Positions 8,579-18,544 are shown, counted from the first letter of the stretch. The stretch is DNA of 64,000 bases from M3007 sp031425155 (GCA_031425155.1 JANPIV010000090.1:61044-125043); one strand, 5' to 3'. Numbers and translations are program-made. The notes: generated by a model not told the origin, from the letters alone.

Positions 8579-10681
8579 TCACGAAATCCGGCTCCACACC
8601 CGCGCATCTTTCCCCTCCGTCTCCAGATGTTGGCGCAAGCGCAAATGCTCCGGGGCCTGTAACGCAGGATCGGCTTCTAGAATGTTGGCTGCAATATCGC
8701 GGGCTGCGGCCAGTACCTGACCATCGCGGGCCAAATCGGCCAACAAAAAGCGTAACATACCACTTTGCTGGGTGCCTTCAATATTGCCGGGACCACGCAA
8801 CCGCAAATCGGCTTCCGCAATAACAAAACCGTCGGTAGTCTGCACCATCGTGTTGATACGCTCCCGCCCATCGCGGCTTATTTTAAAACTGGTCAGCAAA
8901 ATACAGAACGACTGCTCCGCACCCCGACCCACGCGTCCGCGTAGCTGGTGCAGTTGCGACAGGCCAAACCGTTCGGCATTTTCGATCACCATCACCGATG
9001 CATTCGGCACATTTACACCGACTTCGATGACGGTCGTGGCGACCATAATCTGCGTTTCGCCGCGCACAAAACGTTGCATTTCAAAGTCTTTATCCGCCGG
9101 TTTCATTTTGCCATGCACGATACTGATCTGGTAATCCGGCATCGGAAAATCACGGCTCAACGCCTCAAAACCCGACATCAGGTTTTGTAAATCCATACTT
9201 TCCGTCTCTTCGATCATTGGATAGACCACATACACTTGTCGGCCCTTGTCCATCTCGTGGCGCATCAGACCCTGCACCCGCAGGCGATGGTGTTCGGTTT
9301 TGTGCATTGTGGTGATTGGTTTGCGGCCCGGCGGCAATTCATCAATGACCGACACATCCAAATCACCATAGAGGGTCATGGCCAGAGTGCGCGGAATGGG
9401 CGTGGCGGTCATTACCAGCACGTGGGGCGGCAGAATCGGATTTTTTTTCCAAAGCGCGGCGCGTTGTTGTACCCCGAAACGGTGTTGTTCGTCAATGACC
9501 GAGAGGCCAAGATTTTGAAAAACCACCCAATCCTCGATCAGCGCATGGGTGCCGATCACGATGTGCATTTCGCCGGAGGCCAACAGTTCCAGAATGGCCG
9601 CTCGTTTTTTGCCTTTCACCGAACCGGACAAATAGCCGACTTGTACGCCCATTTCGCCTACCAAAGCGGTGATGCCCGCAAAATGCTGCTGCGCCAAAAT
9701 TTCCGTCGGGGCCATCAAACAGGCCTGAAAACCATTGTCCAACGCCATCAACATGGTCATCAGAGCCACCACCGTTTTGCCGGAACCGACATCGCCTTGT
9801 ACTAATCGGTTCATTTGCTGGCCTGTGGCGAGATCGGTGCGGATTTCTTTCAACACCCTTTTTTGTGCGCCAGTGAGTTCAAAAGGCAGTTTTTCTTTGA
9901 AAAAAGTGAGGAAGTAATCACCGATTTTTTCAAAAATAAAACCCTGGATGGAGTCTTTGCGCCGCCGCTTGATCTGCAACAGGCGAAGTTGCAGGAAGAA
10001 AAGTTCTTCAAATTTCAAACGTCGCGTGGCCGCATCCAATTCGGCCTGCGTTTCCGGGAAATGAATTTTTGCCAATGCCGACCCACGCGCCAGGAGTTTA
10101 TATTGGGCCAACATATAATCAGGCAGCGTTTCCGCTATGTCATTGGGCTCCAAAGCATCCAGCAGCACCCGCATCAATTTGCGCAAACCCTTGGCATCCA
10201 ACCCTTTATGCGTCAGTTTGTCCGTAGTTGGATAGACGGGATCGAAACTGCGTGCCTTTTGCGTATTGTCCGTCGAAGCCTCTTCCATCTCCGGATGGGT
10301 GATGCTAAAGCGGCCATTGAACTCGTTGAGTCGCCCGAACACGATGTATTCTTTGCCGACGGCGAGGCTTTTTTCCAGCCATTGCACACTCTGAAACCAA
10401 ACCAGTTCCAACATGCCGGTTTCGTCGCGCAGACTACCGACGAGGCGTTTGGCGCGGCCTTCCCCGACTGTTTCGAGTTTGCGTAAAATACCGCGCAGTT
10501 GCACCTGTTCGCCCTCCGTCTGCACATCGCGGATGCGGTGAAACTGGGTACGATCAATATAGCGGAAAGGGAAATGAAACAGCAGATCGCGGCAGGTAAA
10601 GATGCCCACCTCCAGATTCAGTACACTCGCTCTTTGCGGGCCGACGCCTTTGAGAAATTCAATTTTAGCATCCAGATTCAT
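8579..10681 (-). CDS. recG: ATP-dependent DNA helicase RecG
   Basis: A branch-migrating helicase of 700 aa that reverses stalled forks and processes recombination intermediates. The start at 10681 (MNLDAKIEFLKGVGPQRA) is the family N terminus; a longer reading to 10801 would add 40 unrelated residues and overlap the alkB gene. The N-terminal wedge (OB) domain includes LLFHFPFRYIDR. Helicase motifs follow in order: GDVGSGKT (Walker A), DEQHRFGVQQR (DEQH box), MTATPIPRTLA (motif III), and QLRGRVGRG (motif VI). Length is normal for RecG. It lies 65 bp downstream of alkB on the same strand. Confidence 0.97.
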   Translation of the reverse strand: MNLDAKIEFLKGVGPQRASVLNLEVGIFTCRDLLFHFPFRYIDRTQFHRIRDVQTEGEQVQLRGILRKLETVGEGRAKRLVGSLRDETGMLELVWFQSVQWLEKSLAVGKEYIVFGRLNEFNGRFSITHPEMEEASTDNTQKARSFDPVYPTTDKLTHKGLDAKGLRKLMRVLLDALEPNDIAETLPDYMLAQYKLLARGSALAKIHFPETQAELDAATRRLKFEELFFLQLRLLQIKRRRKDSIQGFIFEKIGDYFLTFFKEKLPFELTGAQKRVLKEIRTDLATGQQMNRLVQGDVGSGKTVVALMTMLMALDNGFQACLMAPTEILAQQHFAGITALVGEMGVQVGYLSGSVKGKKRAAILELLASGEMHIVIGTHALIEDWVVFQNLGLSVIDEQHRFGVQQRAALWKKNPILPPHVLVMTATPIPRTLAMTLYGDLDVSVIDELPPGRKPITTMHKTEHHRLRVQGLMRHEMDKGRQVYVVYPMIEETESMDLQNLMSGFEALSRDFPMPDYQISIVHGKMKPADKDFEMQRFVRGETQIMVATTVIEVGVNVPNASVMVIENAERFGLSQLHQLRGRVGRGAEQSFCILLTSFKISRDGRERINTMVQTTDGFVIAEADLRLRGPGNIEGTQQSGMLRFLLADLARDGQVLAAARDIAANILEADPALQAPEHLRLRQHLETEGKDARVWSRIS

Positions 10682-10746
10682 GATAAAAGATCTTCCTTCA
10701 ATTTTTTCAATCTTGCTTAGAATCTTTCCTGCTGTAGTTTCCAGAC

Positions 10747-11793
10747 TCACAAAGATAAGTCGCGCAACTGTTTCGCCCGAGGATTCATTAGCGCAAACCA
10801 AAGTGGCGGCACCAGGGCGACCAATACGCTGGTCGGATAGCCAAATGGCAATTGCGGACTTTCGTCGGTGTGGCGCAATATCTGGTATTTGCGCGTCGCT
10901 TTAAAATGATGATCGCTGTGTCGGGTCAGTTCGTAGAGAAAAATCCGGCCCAGTTCATGGTCGCTGTTCCAGGAATGCGCGGGCGTGACCGGCTCCGGGC
11001 GACCAGAGGCGAGCAAACGACGTTGCAGACCATAATGTTCGATATAATTGATGGTTTCGAGCAAAAGGAAACCAATGATAGCGATAACCACCGCCCCCAA
11101 TGAACCCTGCCAGCCGAAAAACGCAAAAATGCCGGTCAGCCAAAGTATTTGCGCCAGCGAAAAACGCACCATCTCGTTTTGAAATTTCCAGACGGAAAGA
11201 CCCGTTTTTGCCAACCGTTCGCGCTCCAACTGCCAGGCACTGCGCCAGCTACCTAAAACGGAGCGCAGCCAAAAAGCGTAAACAGGTTCACCAAAACGCG
11301 CCGTCGCCGGATCCTGATCGGTAGCCACATGTTTGTGGTGGCCACGGTTGTGTTCCACAAAAAAATGTTGGTAAAGCGCGGGTAGCAGCATGATTTTGGC
11401 CAACAATTGTTCGCGGCGGCTGTTTCGATGTCCAAGTTCGTGGGCGACATTAATACCCACCGCTCCAACGACAATTCCGACGCTAAGCGTCAAACCAATG
11501 GTTTCCCAAAGGGTTATTTCCTGCCAACTGACGACGACTAAATACCAGCCCACAATTCCGAATAGCAAAACGGCATTGAGATAGAGCAGCCAGTCAAAAA
11601 GGCGACGGCGCGCCCGATCTTCTTCTTCGGCGGCAGGAATATTTTCGGTAGAAACCGGCAGAAATATCTCTACGACCGGAATAATGAGAAACGCCAAAAC
11701 CACGGTTGCCCACGCCCATGCACCCTGCCAGGCCAGTGCAAGCAGTGCGCTGCCCGGCAGAACGTAAGCAACCAAATACTTTACATCTTTCAT
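10747..11793 (-). CDS. alkB: Alkane 1-monooxygenase (AlkB-type membrane di-iron hydroxylase)
   Basis: A 348-aa membrane protein. The start at 11793 (MKDVKYLVAYVLPG) is preferred over a form with 20 more residues. Several transmembrane helices surround the histidine boxes HELGHR, EHNRGHHKHVAT and RHSDHHF. NYIEHYGLQR is the signature that separates AlkB alkane hydroxylases from fatty-acid desaturases. The enzyme would hydroxylate terminal methyl groups of alkanes or similar chains, using electrons from a ferredoxin or rubredoxin. It is divergent from a ferredoxin-reductase fusion gene 98 bp away, which probably supplies the electrons. Confidence 0.9.
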   Translation of the reverse strand: MKDVKYLVAYVLPGSALLALAWQGAWAWATVVLAFLIIPVVEIFLPVSTENIPAAEEEDRARRRLFDWLLYLNAVLLFGIVGWYLVVVSWQEITLWETIGLTLSVGIVVGAVGINVAHELGHRNSRREQLLAKIMLLPALYQHFFVEHNRGHHKHVATDQDPATARFGEPVYAFWLRSVLGSWRSAWQLERERLAKTGLSVWKFQNEMVRFSLAQILWLTGIFAFFGWQGSLGAVVIAIIGFLLLETINYIEHYGLQRRLLASGRPEPVTPAHSWNSDHELGRIFLYELTRHSDHHFKATRKYQILRHTDESPQLPFGYPTSVLVALVPPLWFALMNPRAKQLRDLSL

Positions 11794-11891
11794 TGGTGTA
11801 TTTTTGCCCTTGATTTTCAAAAATACAGCTTTTAGTAGCACTATTTTGTGCATATACCGTTTTTTTTAAACCGTCGGTTTTAGTTTTTACT

Positions 11892-12998
11892 ATGGAATTT
11901 TATCCGCTCAAAATTAAGCAAGTCGTCCGGGAAACCGCCGATACTGTGACGCTAGAATTTGAAATACCTGTGGATTTGCAGGAAATATTCAATTACCAGC
12001 AAGGTCAATACGTTACGCTGCGTCATCAGCACGATGGTCAGGAACTGCGCCGCTCTTATTCCATGTCGTCCAGTCCGTTGGAAAAACGGCTGGCCGTGAC
12101 TATAAAGAAAGTAGAGGGCGGACGTGTTTCCAAATATTTGCATGAGGTGGCCGAAGTGGGTCACACCCTCGAAGTAGCCCCGCCGGACGGACGTTTTTAC
12201 AACACTTTGCATCCTGAAAAGCGGCGTACCTATTATCTTTTTGGGGCCGGTAGCGGGATCACGCCGTTGATGTCTATCCTGAAAACCATCCTCGAAGGTG
12301 AACCCATGAGCGCGGTTTTTCTGCTGTACGGCAGCCGAAATGAGGAAAGCATCATCTTCCGTGATGAACTGGACCGCCTGACGGAACGCTACGACGGACA
12401 GTTGCACGTGGAACATATTTTGAGTCAACCGAAAAAAGAAGGCGGGGGCGGTTTGCTGGGCATGTTCCGAAAAAGTACTTCCAATTGGCAGGGCAAAACC
12501 GGGCGAATTGCGCCGCGTGCCGCCAATGTATTTTTGGACGATAACATGGCGCGTGGGCCGGAAGACGACTGTATGTATTACGTCTGCGGCCCGGGCAGTA
12601 TGGCCGATGATGTAAAAGCGGCGTTACTGACGCGTGGTATTCCTGCCAAACTAATTCAAACCGAATATTTTGTCAATGCCAATCATGTACCCGGCGACAT
12701 CGCGGATACTGGTGCGACGACGGGCAAACGGATTATTGTTCACTTAAAAGGTCAACGAATCGAGTTGCCAATGCCAGACGGGGCGACTATCCTGGATGTA
12801 TTGGTGAAAGAAAAATACGATCCGCCCTATTCCTGCACGGCGGGTGCCTGCTCTACCTGTATGGCCAAAGTTATCAGCGGCAAAGTCAAAATGGATGCTT
12901 GTTATGCGCTGGATGATGACGAAGTGAAGGACGGATATATTCTGACTTGCCAAAGCAGGCTGGATAGCCAGGTGGTGGAGTTGACTTACGATATGTAG
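11892..12998 (+). CDS. FAD/NAD(P)H reductase fused to a plant-type 2Fe-2S ferredoxin (PaaE-like)
   Basis: A 368-aa soluble electron-transfer protein. Residues of about 1-105 form the FAD-binding barrel with RRSYSMSS. FGAGSGITPLMSIL starts the NAD(P)H-binding domain, which ends with YYVCGPGSMADDV. The last 85 residues form a ferredoxin with the cluster motif CTAGACSTC plus a distal cysteine in ILTCQS. The order reductase-ferredoxin is that of PaaE and related monooxygenase reductases. No paaABC genes are present; instead it diverges from alkB, so it is probably the redox partner of AlkB (inference). A shared promoter region of 98 bp separates them. Confidence 0.92.
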   Translation: MEFYPLKIKQVVRETADTVTLEFEIPVDLQEIFNYQQGQYVTLRHQHDGQELRRSYSMSSSPLEKRLAVTIKKVEGGRVSKYLHEVAEVGHTLEVAPPDGRFYNTLHPEKRRTYYLFGAGSGITPLMSILKTILEGEPMSAVFLLYGSRNEESIIFRDELDRLTERYDGQLHVEHILSQPKKEGGGGLLGMFRKSTSNWQGKTGRIAPRAANVFLDDNMARGPEDDCMYYVCGPGSMADDVKAALLTRGIPAKLIQTEYFVNANHVPGDIADTGATTGKRIIVHLKGQRIELPMPDGATILDVLVKEKYDPPYSCTAGACSTCMAKVISGKVKMDACYALDDDEVKDGYILTCQSRLDSQVVELTYDM

Positions 12999-13020
12999 CG
13001 CACGATGACGCAAATTTTTT

Positions 13021-13099
13021 TGAGGATGCGAGGATTTGAGTATTCGATCAAAGTGCCTGATTATTAGGTAATTGATTGAATACTTAAATTTCAATATTC
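13021..13099. repeat. Dispersed palindromic repeat, copy 1
   Basis: The segment begins GAGGATGCGAGGATTTGAG and continues into TATTCGATCAA, then an AT-rich complementary arm (TTGATTGAATACTTAAATT). It belongs to the same family as the elements at 30938-31028 and 51484-51653. It lies after the PaaE-like gene and makes up much of the 246-bp gap before comEC. Confidence 0.7.
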
Positions 13100-13244
13100 A
13101 AAAAATATAATTCTGTCAACAGGTTTTAATTCCGACTTCTGGCAGCCTCTTTATTTTTTGTCGGAAACAAATTTAAGGTAGTACTTTTATAACGGAAAAA
13201 TCTGGAAAAACGGCTTTTTGAATCTTCAACGGCTAGTTTTTCCC

Positions 13245-15341
13245 ATGAATACCCGTGCTACCCCTTCGTTGCGACTCCTTATCCCTTTTGCCCTGGCTTT
13301 GGCATTAGCGGGTAGCTATGATTATTTTCTTCCCTGGCTGGGCACTAGCCTGGTTGTTGCAGCTCCACTTTTATATATATTGGCCGGTTGGCAATCCCCT
13401 TACCGGTATCGCTGGGTGTATGGGTTACTGTTCAGCATGTGGTGTTTTGGATTCGGATACTACCATCTGGTGGCGCATAACGAAACCCGCCAACCCGACC
13501 ATTTCGCTGCGCAAATTCAGGAAGCCCGCTATGTAGTGGGGAGCATCTATGAAGCCCCTTCGCGCGGGGCAAAAATGAAGGTGCCAGTATTGGTAGAAGC
13601 CATTGGCAATTCACCGGATTCGCTGCAAAAATGCTCCGGTCATCTGCTCGTTTTTCTGGATATTACTCCAAAAACGGACAGTCTGAAATACGGTGACCGG
13701 CTGGGTATTCGGACGACCATCCATCCAACGGAGCCAGCAAAAAATCCTTATGCGTTTGATTACGGACGCTATTTACATTTCCAAAATATTCATTTTCAAG
13801 CATTTGTCAAAGAAGACTCGCTGGTTCGTTTATCTGCAGGGCATGGGTATGCGCTGTGGCGATTAGCGTACGGCTATCGCGATCAATTGCTGGATTTGCT
13901 ACAGCATCATTTCCCCACGCAGGACGAATACGCCGTGGCTTCTGCGCTGCTGGTTGGTTACACCGATGATTTGTCGGACGATCTGCGCACCGCTTATGCA
14001 GAAACCGGCTCTATGCACGCCCTGGCGGTGTCGGGCACCCACGTGGGAATGATCTATGTAGGCATCATGTTTTTGCTGGCGCGTCTTCCGCTGCGGGGCC
14101 GCCGGGGAAAATTGATCGAAACCCTGCTGACGCTGATGGGCATTTGGGCGTTCACTTTCCTGACCGGTGCTACCGCTTCGGTGCTGCGGGCTTCGGTGAT
14201 GTTCAGCCTGTTTTTATTTGGAAAACTCCTTTTTCGCAACGCCTCCATCTGGAACATTCTGGCCTTGTCGGCCCTCATTTTATTGCTCTACAATCCCTAT
14301 TTGCTCTATAATATCGGCTTCCAACTTTCCTACGCAGCAGTGGCGGGCATGGTGTTTTTCTATCCGCATTTTGATAAAAAAATGCCGGACTGGCCCAAAC
14401 CGCTCGGCGAATTCCGAAAAATTTTCCTGATCGGCTTCGCGGCACAACTCGGCACATTGCCTTTATCACTGCTCTATTTTCATCAGTTTCCGATCTATTT
14501 CTGGCTGGCCGGCTGGGTCGTCGTACTCGGCGGCGCGATTTTCATGGCGGGCGGCGCATTGCTGGTCGTGCTGGATGCCGTGTCGGGCTGGTTGGCAGAT
14601 GGGTGCGGCTGGCTGCTTTACTATCTGGTTTGGACCATGAATCAGGTGGTGTTTTATATTCAGCATTTGCCCGGCAGTTTAGTCAGCGGTATCTGGATTG
14701 CGGGCTGGGCGGCGGCCCTGTTGTACGTAGCGATTGCGTTGATCGGTGCGACGATGGTAACCCGCCAAGCAAAGTGGACGATTGCGGCCATTGGGATATT
14801 TACTTTCCTCGGGTTTGGTCGTTTATGGAATACGTATCAGCAAGATAATCAACAACAAATGGTGGTTTATTCGATTTCCAAACACCATTTGCTGGATTTT
14901 TTCGATGGGCGTTCCGTCTTGTCTTTGTCGGATACATTGACCAGAAAACAAGAGGTTTTTTCAGCGCAATCTAATCGCTGGGCCTGCGGGATGGCTGAAA
15001 AAACCGGCCTGATGCTAGAGCAAGATTCTCTGTTTCAATCTAAAAATTGCTGTTTCGCGCTGCCCTTTGTCCAGTTTTTTGACCAAAAAATAGTGCTGAT
15101 AGATGACGCCAAATGGGTCAGCGCGGCTCCATCAGCTCCTTTCCCGGTGGATGCGATTGTGCTGTCCAACAATCCAAAAGTGAGTATTGCGGATTGCCTG
15201 CGTTGCTTTCCCTGTCGCATGGTGATTTGGGACCTGACCAATTCCTGGAAACAAAGCGAGCGGTGGCGAACTGAATGCAAAAGCCTGAATATAACCAGCC
15301 ATGACATTCGTCAGGATGGGGCGTGCGTGTGGTCGCGGTAG
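13245..15341 (+). CDS. comEC: ComEC/Rec2 family DNA-uptake channel
   Basis: A polytopic inner-membrane protein of 698 aa that passes single-stranded DNA into the cytoplasm during natural transformation. The start at 13245 (ATG, MNTRATPSL) is chosen over a TTG at 13218. An N-terminal DUF4131/OB-like part has GDRLGIRT and NPYAFDYGRYLHFQ. The Competence domain carries the family motif ALAVSGTHVGMIY and SVLRASVMFSLFLFGK. The C-terminal region (about 545-698) resembles a beta-lactamase-like tail, but I see no HxHxDH metal motif, so it is degenerate. A gene with ComEA-like helix-hairpin-helix repeats follows 102 bp downstream, which fits a DNA-uptake role. Confidence 0.9.
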   Translation: MNTRATPSLRLLIPFALALALAGSYDYFLPWLGTSLVVAAPLLYILAGWQSPYRYRWVYGLLFSMWCFGFGYYHLVAHNETRQPDHFAAQIQEARYVVGSIYEAPSRGAKMKVPVLVEAIGNSPDSLQKCSGHLLVFLDITPKTDSLKYGDRLGIRTTIHPTEPAKNPYAFDYGRYLHFQNIHFQAFVKEDSLVRLSAGHGYALWRLAYGYRDQLLDLLQHHFPTQDEYAVASALLVGYTDDLSDDLRTAYAETGSMHALAVSGTHVGMIYVGIMFLLARLPLRGRRGKLIETLLTLMGIWAFTFLTGATASVLRASVMFSLFLFGKLLFRNASIWNILALSALILLLYNPYLLYNIGFQLSYAAVAGMVFFYPHFDKKMPDWPKPLGEFRKIFLIGFAAQLGTLPLSLLYFHQFPIYFWLAGWVVVLGGAIFMAGGALLVVLDAVSGWLADGCGWLLYYLVWTMNQVVFYIQHLPGSLVSGIWIAGWAAALLYVAIALIGATMVTRQAKWTIAAIGIFTFLGFGRLWNTYQQDNQQQMVVYSISKHHLLDFFDGRSVLSLSDTLTRKQEVFSAQSNRWACGMAEKTGLMLEQDSLFQSKNCCFALPFVQFFDQKIVLIDDAKWVSAAPSAPFPVDAIVLSNNPKVSIADCLRCFPCRMVIWDLTNSWKQSERWRTECKSLNITSHDIRQDGACVWSR

Positions 15342-15443
15342 GGGCCGACCCTTGCGGGTGCTCTGGCATGTTTGTGTAAATTATTGAAATTCAATTAGTT
15401 AATATAGATTTTTTACTTTTCCCTCATCATTAAAAAAGCACCC

Positions 15444-16592
15444 ATGAAACGTTTTTTTAGTCAAATCCTGCATTTTTCCCGGGCGGAACGGGCGGGCACA
15501 GTGGCCTTGATTATCATTTGTGGCCTGGTCTATCTTGCTCCAACGATCATTCATTGGTTACGGCCAGAAAGGGCCACCGATTTCACTCAATTCCAGACGG
15601 ATGTACGAGCTTTCCGGGAAAAAATGCACGTCGAAAACCCTGCTACTGGAGAATCCGCTGGTACACTCTTCGCTTTTGATCCCAATACCGCTACGGCGGA
15701 AGATTTTGTGCGCCTGGGCCTTTCTGCAAAAGTCGCGGCCATTATCTGCAATTACCGCAACAAAGGCGGACAGTTCCGCCAGCCGGATGACCTGCAAAAA
15801 ATATACAGCCTGTCCGCAGCGGATTTTCAGCGGCTACGTCCGTGGATACAGATTGGAGGAGCAAAACGGGAATATACTGAACGAGAGGAAGAGCCAACAG
15901 TAGCGACCACCGCCGAACTGTTTTCTTTCGATCCCAACCTGGCGTCCGAAGGCGATTTCCGGCGATTGGGTCTGTCCAGCCGTACCATCAAAAGCATTTT
16001 GAACTACCGCATTAAGGGCGGACAATTTCGCAAAAAAGAGGATTTTGCCAAAATATACACCCTTTCCGAAGAAGATTACGCGCGTTTGGCACCTTACATG
16101 AACATTAGTACATTGGCCACTACGGGAGCCGAACGACCAGCGATGTACGCTGGCGGCAATGCCTTTCCGGAGAAAAAATTTGCGCCGAAAGGGCCCATCG
16201 ATATCAATCGGGCTGCCCTGGAAGACTGGCTGCGGCTGCCGGGTATCGGTGAAAAACGCGCCCAACAGATCGTGAAATTCCGGGAATCGCTCGGTGGTTT
16301 CCTGAGCGTGGCGCAACTGGCAGAAATGTACAACCTGCCCGATAGCGTATTTCAAGTTATCCAGCCTCTGCTCACCCTGGAATTCAAAAGTATTCGCCAA
16401 CTCAATCTCAATGCGGCGACCGCAGAAGACCTCGACCGCCACCCTTATATTTCGCTGAAACAGGCTACTTTGATCGTCAACTATCGCACTCAGCATGGCC
16501 CGTTTGCTACGGTAGAAGACATCGGCAAGATTGTCGCTTTTACGGACAAAAAGTGGCTGGAAAAAATCAAACCTTATTTGGCAGTAAATTGA
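15444..16592 (+). CDS. Membrane-anchored protein with ComEA-like helix-hairpin-helix repeats
   Basis: A 382-aa protein with one N-terminal membrane helix (VALIIICGLVYLAPTIIHWL) and four or more helix-hairpin-helix units. Two are near-copies: FDPNTATAEDFVRLGLS and FDPNLASEGDFRRLGLS, each followed by 'NYR.KGGQFR...D..KIY.LS'. A third, canonical ComEA unit reads DINRAALEDWLRLPGIGEKRA, and a fourth LNLNAATAEDLDRHPYIS. These bind DNA backbone without sequence preference. Next to comEC it is likely the periplasmic DNA receptor of the uptake machine. The number of repeats is greater than in classical ComEA, which has one pair. Confidence 0.88.
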   Translation: MKRFFSQILHFSRAERAGTVALIIICGLVYLAPTIIHWLRPERATDFTQFQTDVRAFREKMHVENPATGESAGTLFAFDPNTATAEDFVRLGLSAKVAAIICNYRNKGGQFRQPDDLQKIYSLSAADFQRLRPWIQIGGAKREYTEREEEPTVATTAELFSFDPNLASEGDFRRLGLSSRTIKSILNYRIKGGQFRKKEDFAKIYTLSEEDYARLAPYMNISTLATTGAERPAMYAGGNAFPEKKFAPKGPIDINRAALEDWLRLPGIGEKRAQQIVKFRESLGGFLSVAQLAEMYNLPDSVFQVIQPLLTLEFKSIRQLNLNAATAEDLDRHPYISLKQATLIVNYRTQHGPFATVEDIGKIVAFTDKKWLEKIKPYLAVN

Positions 16593-16606
16593 GGATTTGA
16601 AGATTG

Positions 16607-18544
16607 TTATTTGCGCAGCGAAGGTTCTATGGCATAGGCTTGTTCCAGCCAGGGTGCGGCCTCGTTTGGCTGGCCCATGTCGCGATAGGCCGAACCGATG
16701 TAATAGAGCAAAGTCGCGTTGCGCGGTTCGTATTGCAGGGCCACTTTCCATTGTTCAATGGCTTGCGGAAACTGTTTTTTCATGGCCAGCACGGCACCCA
16801 GATTGCGACGCGCATCCACAAAACGAGGGTCGTATTGAATGGATTTTTGATACACTTCTTCCGCTTTATCCAGTTGCTGGCGCATGAAATAAATGAAGCC
16901 CAGATTGGATAGCACTTTCGCATCATTGGGCCGGTATTTCAGGGCTTTTTGATAGTCCTCGAAAGCCTGATCGTATTTTTTTAAGCGAAAATAGGCCAGA
17001 CCGCGACTGCCATAGGCGTCGTGGTATTCGGGGTATAAGTTGATGGTTTTGGTATAAGCCTCGATGCCTTTCAGGATTTGATTGGAATCAATGACCGTCC
17101 CTTTTTTTTCATCCATGCCAATGCGGGTTACTTCGAGCGCATTGTGGTAGTTGAGTTTGGCGCAGTTGGGAGAAGTCGGCAAATCGGCGGCGTACAACGA
17201 AGCACTATCATACCAGGCGGGATTGCGCATGATGGTCATTATGCTGTACAATCCAACCAATGCACCCGTTACTATCCAGGCAGTCGTAAGACCATTCGGT
17301 TTCCAGATATTGGATAAGTCGTTGATCTTAAATATTTTGCAAATACTCCAGGCCACCGCAAAAGAAAAACCCAGCGAAGGTACATACAGCAAACGCTCGC
17401 CGTAAGAAGTGCCAATGAGCACAAATACGTTGCTGAATAACGAAAAAGTGATCAGGAAAAAAAGAATGGCAAACGAGAGAAAATGCTTGCGGCTCATATT
17501 CAACACGGCCCAAATGCCCATTCCGAAAAAAGAGATCAGGCCCAAAATGGCCCGCCAATCCGCAAAACTGACTGGCTTTTGTTGTGGATAGCCCATGTCA
17601 TTGACCAGCGGATGTGGCCACAATAGCACCTGTAAATACCGCCAGCAACTGGAAAAAGCCGAGGCGTAGCGGTCCGCCTGGTTGGTGGCACCGATAATAA
17701 AATTATCCAGGATGGAATAAATTTCATTGTAAGGCTGTGCGGCCAGCACCCCGTGGCGAATGAAAATAAACAAGGCGGCCGGAATAGCCATCAGCCCCGA
17801 TACCCGCGCATTATCGGCGAGGGAGACGCGCGAAAAAAACCAGATGGTGAGCGGGAAAATGAATAGGAACAGGAAACTGCTTTCTTTGGAAAAAAGGCCT
17901 AGTCCGAAGCAGGCCAGTGCGGCGACCAACAGACCATTTTTCTTTTCTTCTAAATGCCGCCAGATGAAATACAGGGCCAGCGTATTGAACAGCAAAGAGA
18001 GAATTTCGTCCCGGCTCTTGATGTTGGCCACCACTTCGGTATGCACCGGATGCGCCATGAACATCAGCACCGCCATCGCCGTCATGGCCGGTGGATAGTC
18101 CACCAGAATGCGCCGCCAGGTGATCCACAGCACCCAGCCGGTCGCGGCATAAAAAACCACGTTCATGAAGTGGCTCAAAAACGGACTTTCCGGGTTCAGT
18201 TGCCACTCCAGGGCAAACATGGCCAGCGGCAACGGCCGGTACAGCGAGCCCGGACTGGCCCAGGCTCCGTAGCGGTATTCGGTAGAGAAAATAATACCCA
18301 GGTTTTTCAGGCCGCCTTTCACCACCCAGTTCTCTTTGATCGCCGAAAAATCGTCCAGCGCGTAGGTATGCCCCAGGGTGTTAGCATAAAGCAAAAAGCC
18401 CAGGCCCGCTGCGATCAAGCCGACGATCCAGGCACCAGGCAGCGTTGATTGCTGTACGGGGACAGGTGGTGCTGACCTGGTGACCGCTTTCTTTTTTATG
18501 GGTGTGGGAACTTGAGTTGATCTTGGGGTACGTTGCTTGGCCAT
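16607..18544 (-). CDS. Multi-pass membrane protein with C-terminal TPR repeats (TMTC/GT-C-like)
   Basis: A 645-aa protein. A cytoplasmic basic N terminus leads into about ten membrane helices (residues 35-430). The first extracytoplasmic loop has YALDDFSAI, resembling the acidic motif of GT-C glycosyltransferases and TMTC proteins, followed by YRPLPLAMFALEW and AHPVHTEVVANIKSRDE, both typical of this family. The C-terminal 220 residues contain at least four TPR units (for example YGSRGLAYFRLKKYDQAFED and VLSNLGFIYFMRQQLDKAEE). Bacterial members are thought to be protein O-glycosyltransferases, but this has not been shown for most. It converges with the helix-hairpin-helix gene, leaving only 14 bp between the two. 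Confidence 0.8.
   Translation of the reverse strand: MAKQRTPRSTQVPTPIKKKAVTRSAPPVPVQQSTLPGAWIVGLIAAGLGFLLYANTLGHTYALDDFSAIKENWVVKGGLKNLGIIFSTEYRYGAWASPGSLYRPLPLAMFALEWQLNPESPFLSHFMNVVFYAATGWVLWITWRRILVDYPPAMTAMAVLMFMAHPVHTEVVANIKSRDEILSLLFNTLALYFIWRHLEEKKNGLLVAALACFGLGLFSKESSFLFLFIFPLTIWFFSRVSLADNARVSGLMAIPAALFIFIRHGVLAAQPYNEIYSILDNFIIGATNQADRYASAFSSCWRYLQVLLWPHPLVNDMGYPQQKPVSFADWRAILGLISFFGMGIWAVLNMSRKHFLSFAILFFLITFSLFSNVFVLIGTSYGERLLYVPSLGFSFAVAWSICKIFKINDLSNIWKPNGLTTAWIVTGALVGLYSIMTIMRNPAWYDSASLYAADLPTSPNCAKLNYHNALEVTRIGMDEKKGTVIDSNQILKGIEAYTKTINLYPEYHDAYGSRGLAYFRLKKYDQAFEDYQKALKYRPNDAKVLSNLGFIYFMRQQLDKAEEVYQKSIQYDPRFVDARRNLGAVLAMKKQFPQAIEQWKVALQYEPRNATLLYYIGSAYRDMGQPNEAAPWLEQAYAIEPSLRK

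Noticed and set aside
12400..12415. AGTTGCACGTGGAACA as a third parS site
   Set aside because: Two mismatches to the consensus and located in a coding region; kept only as a weak supporting note.
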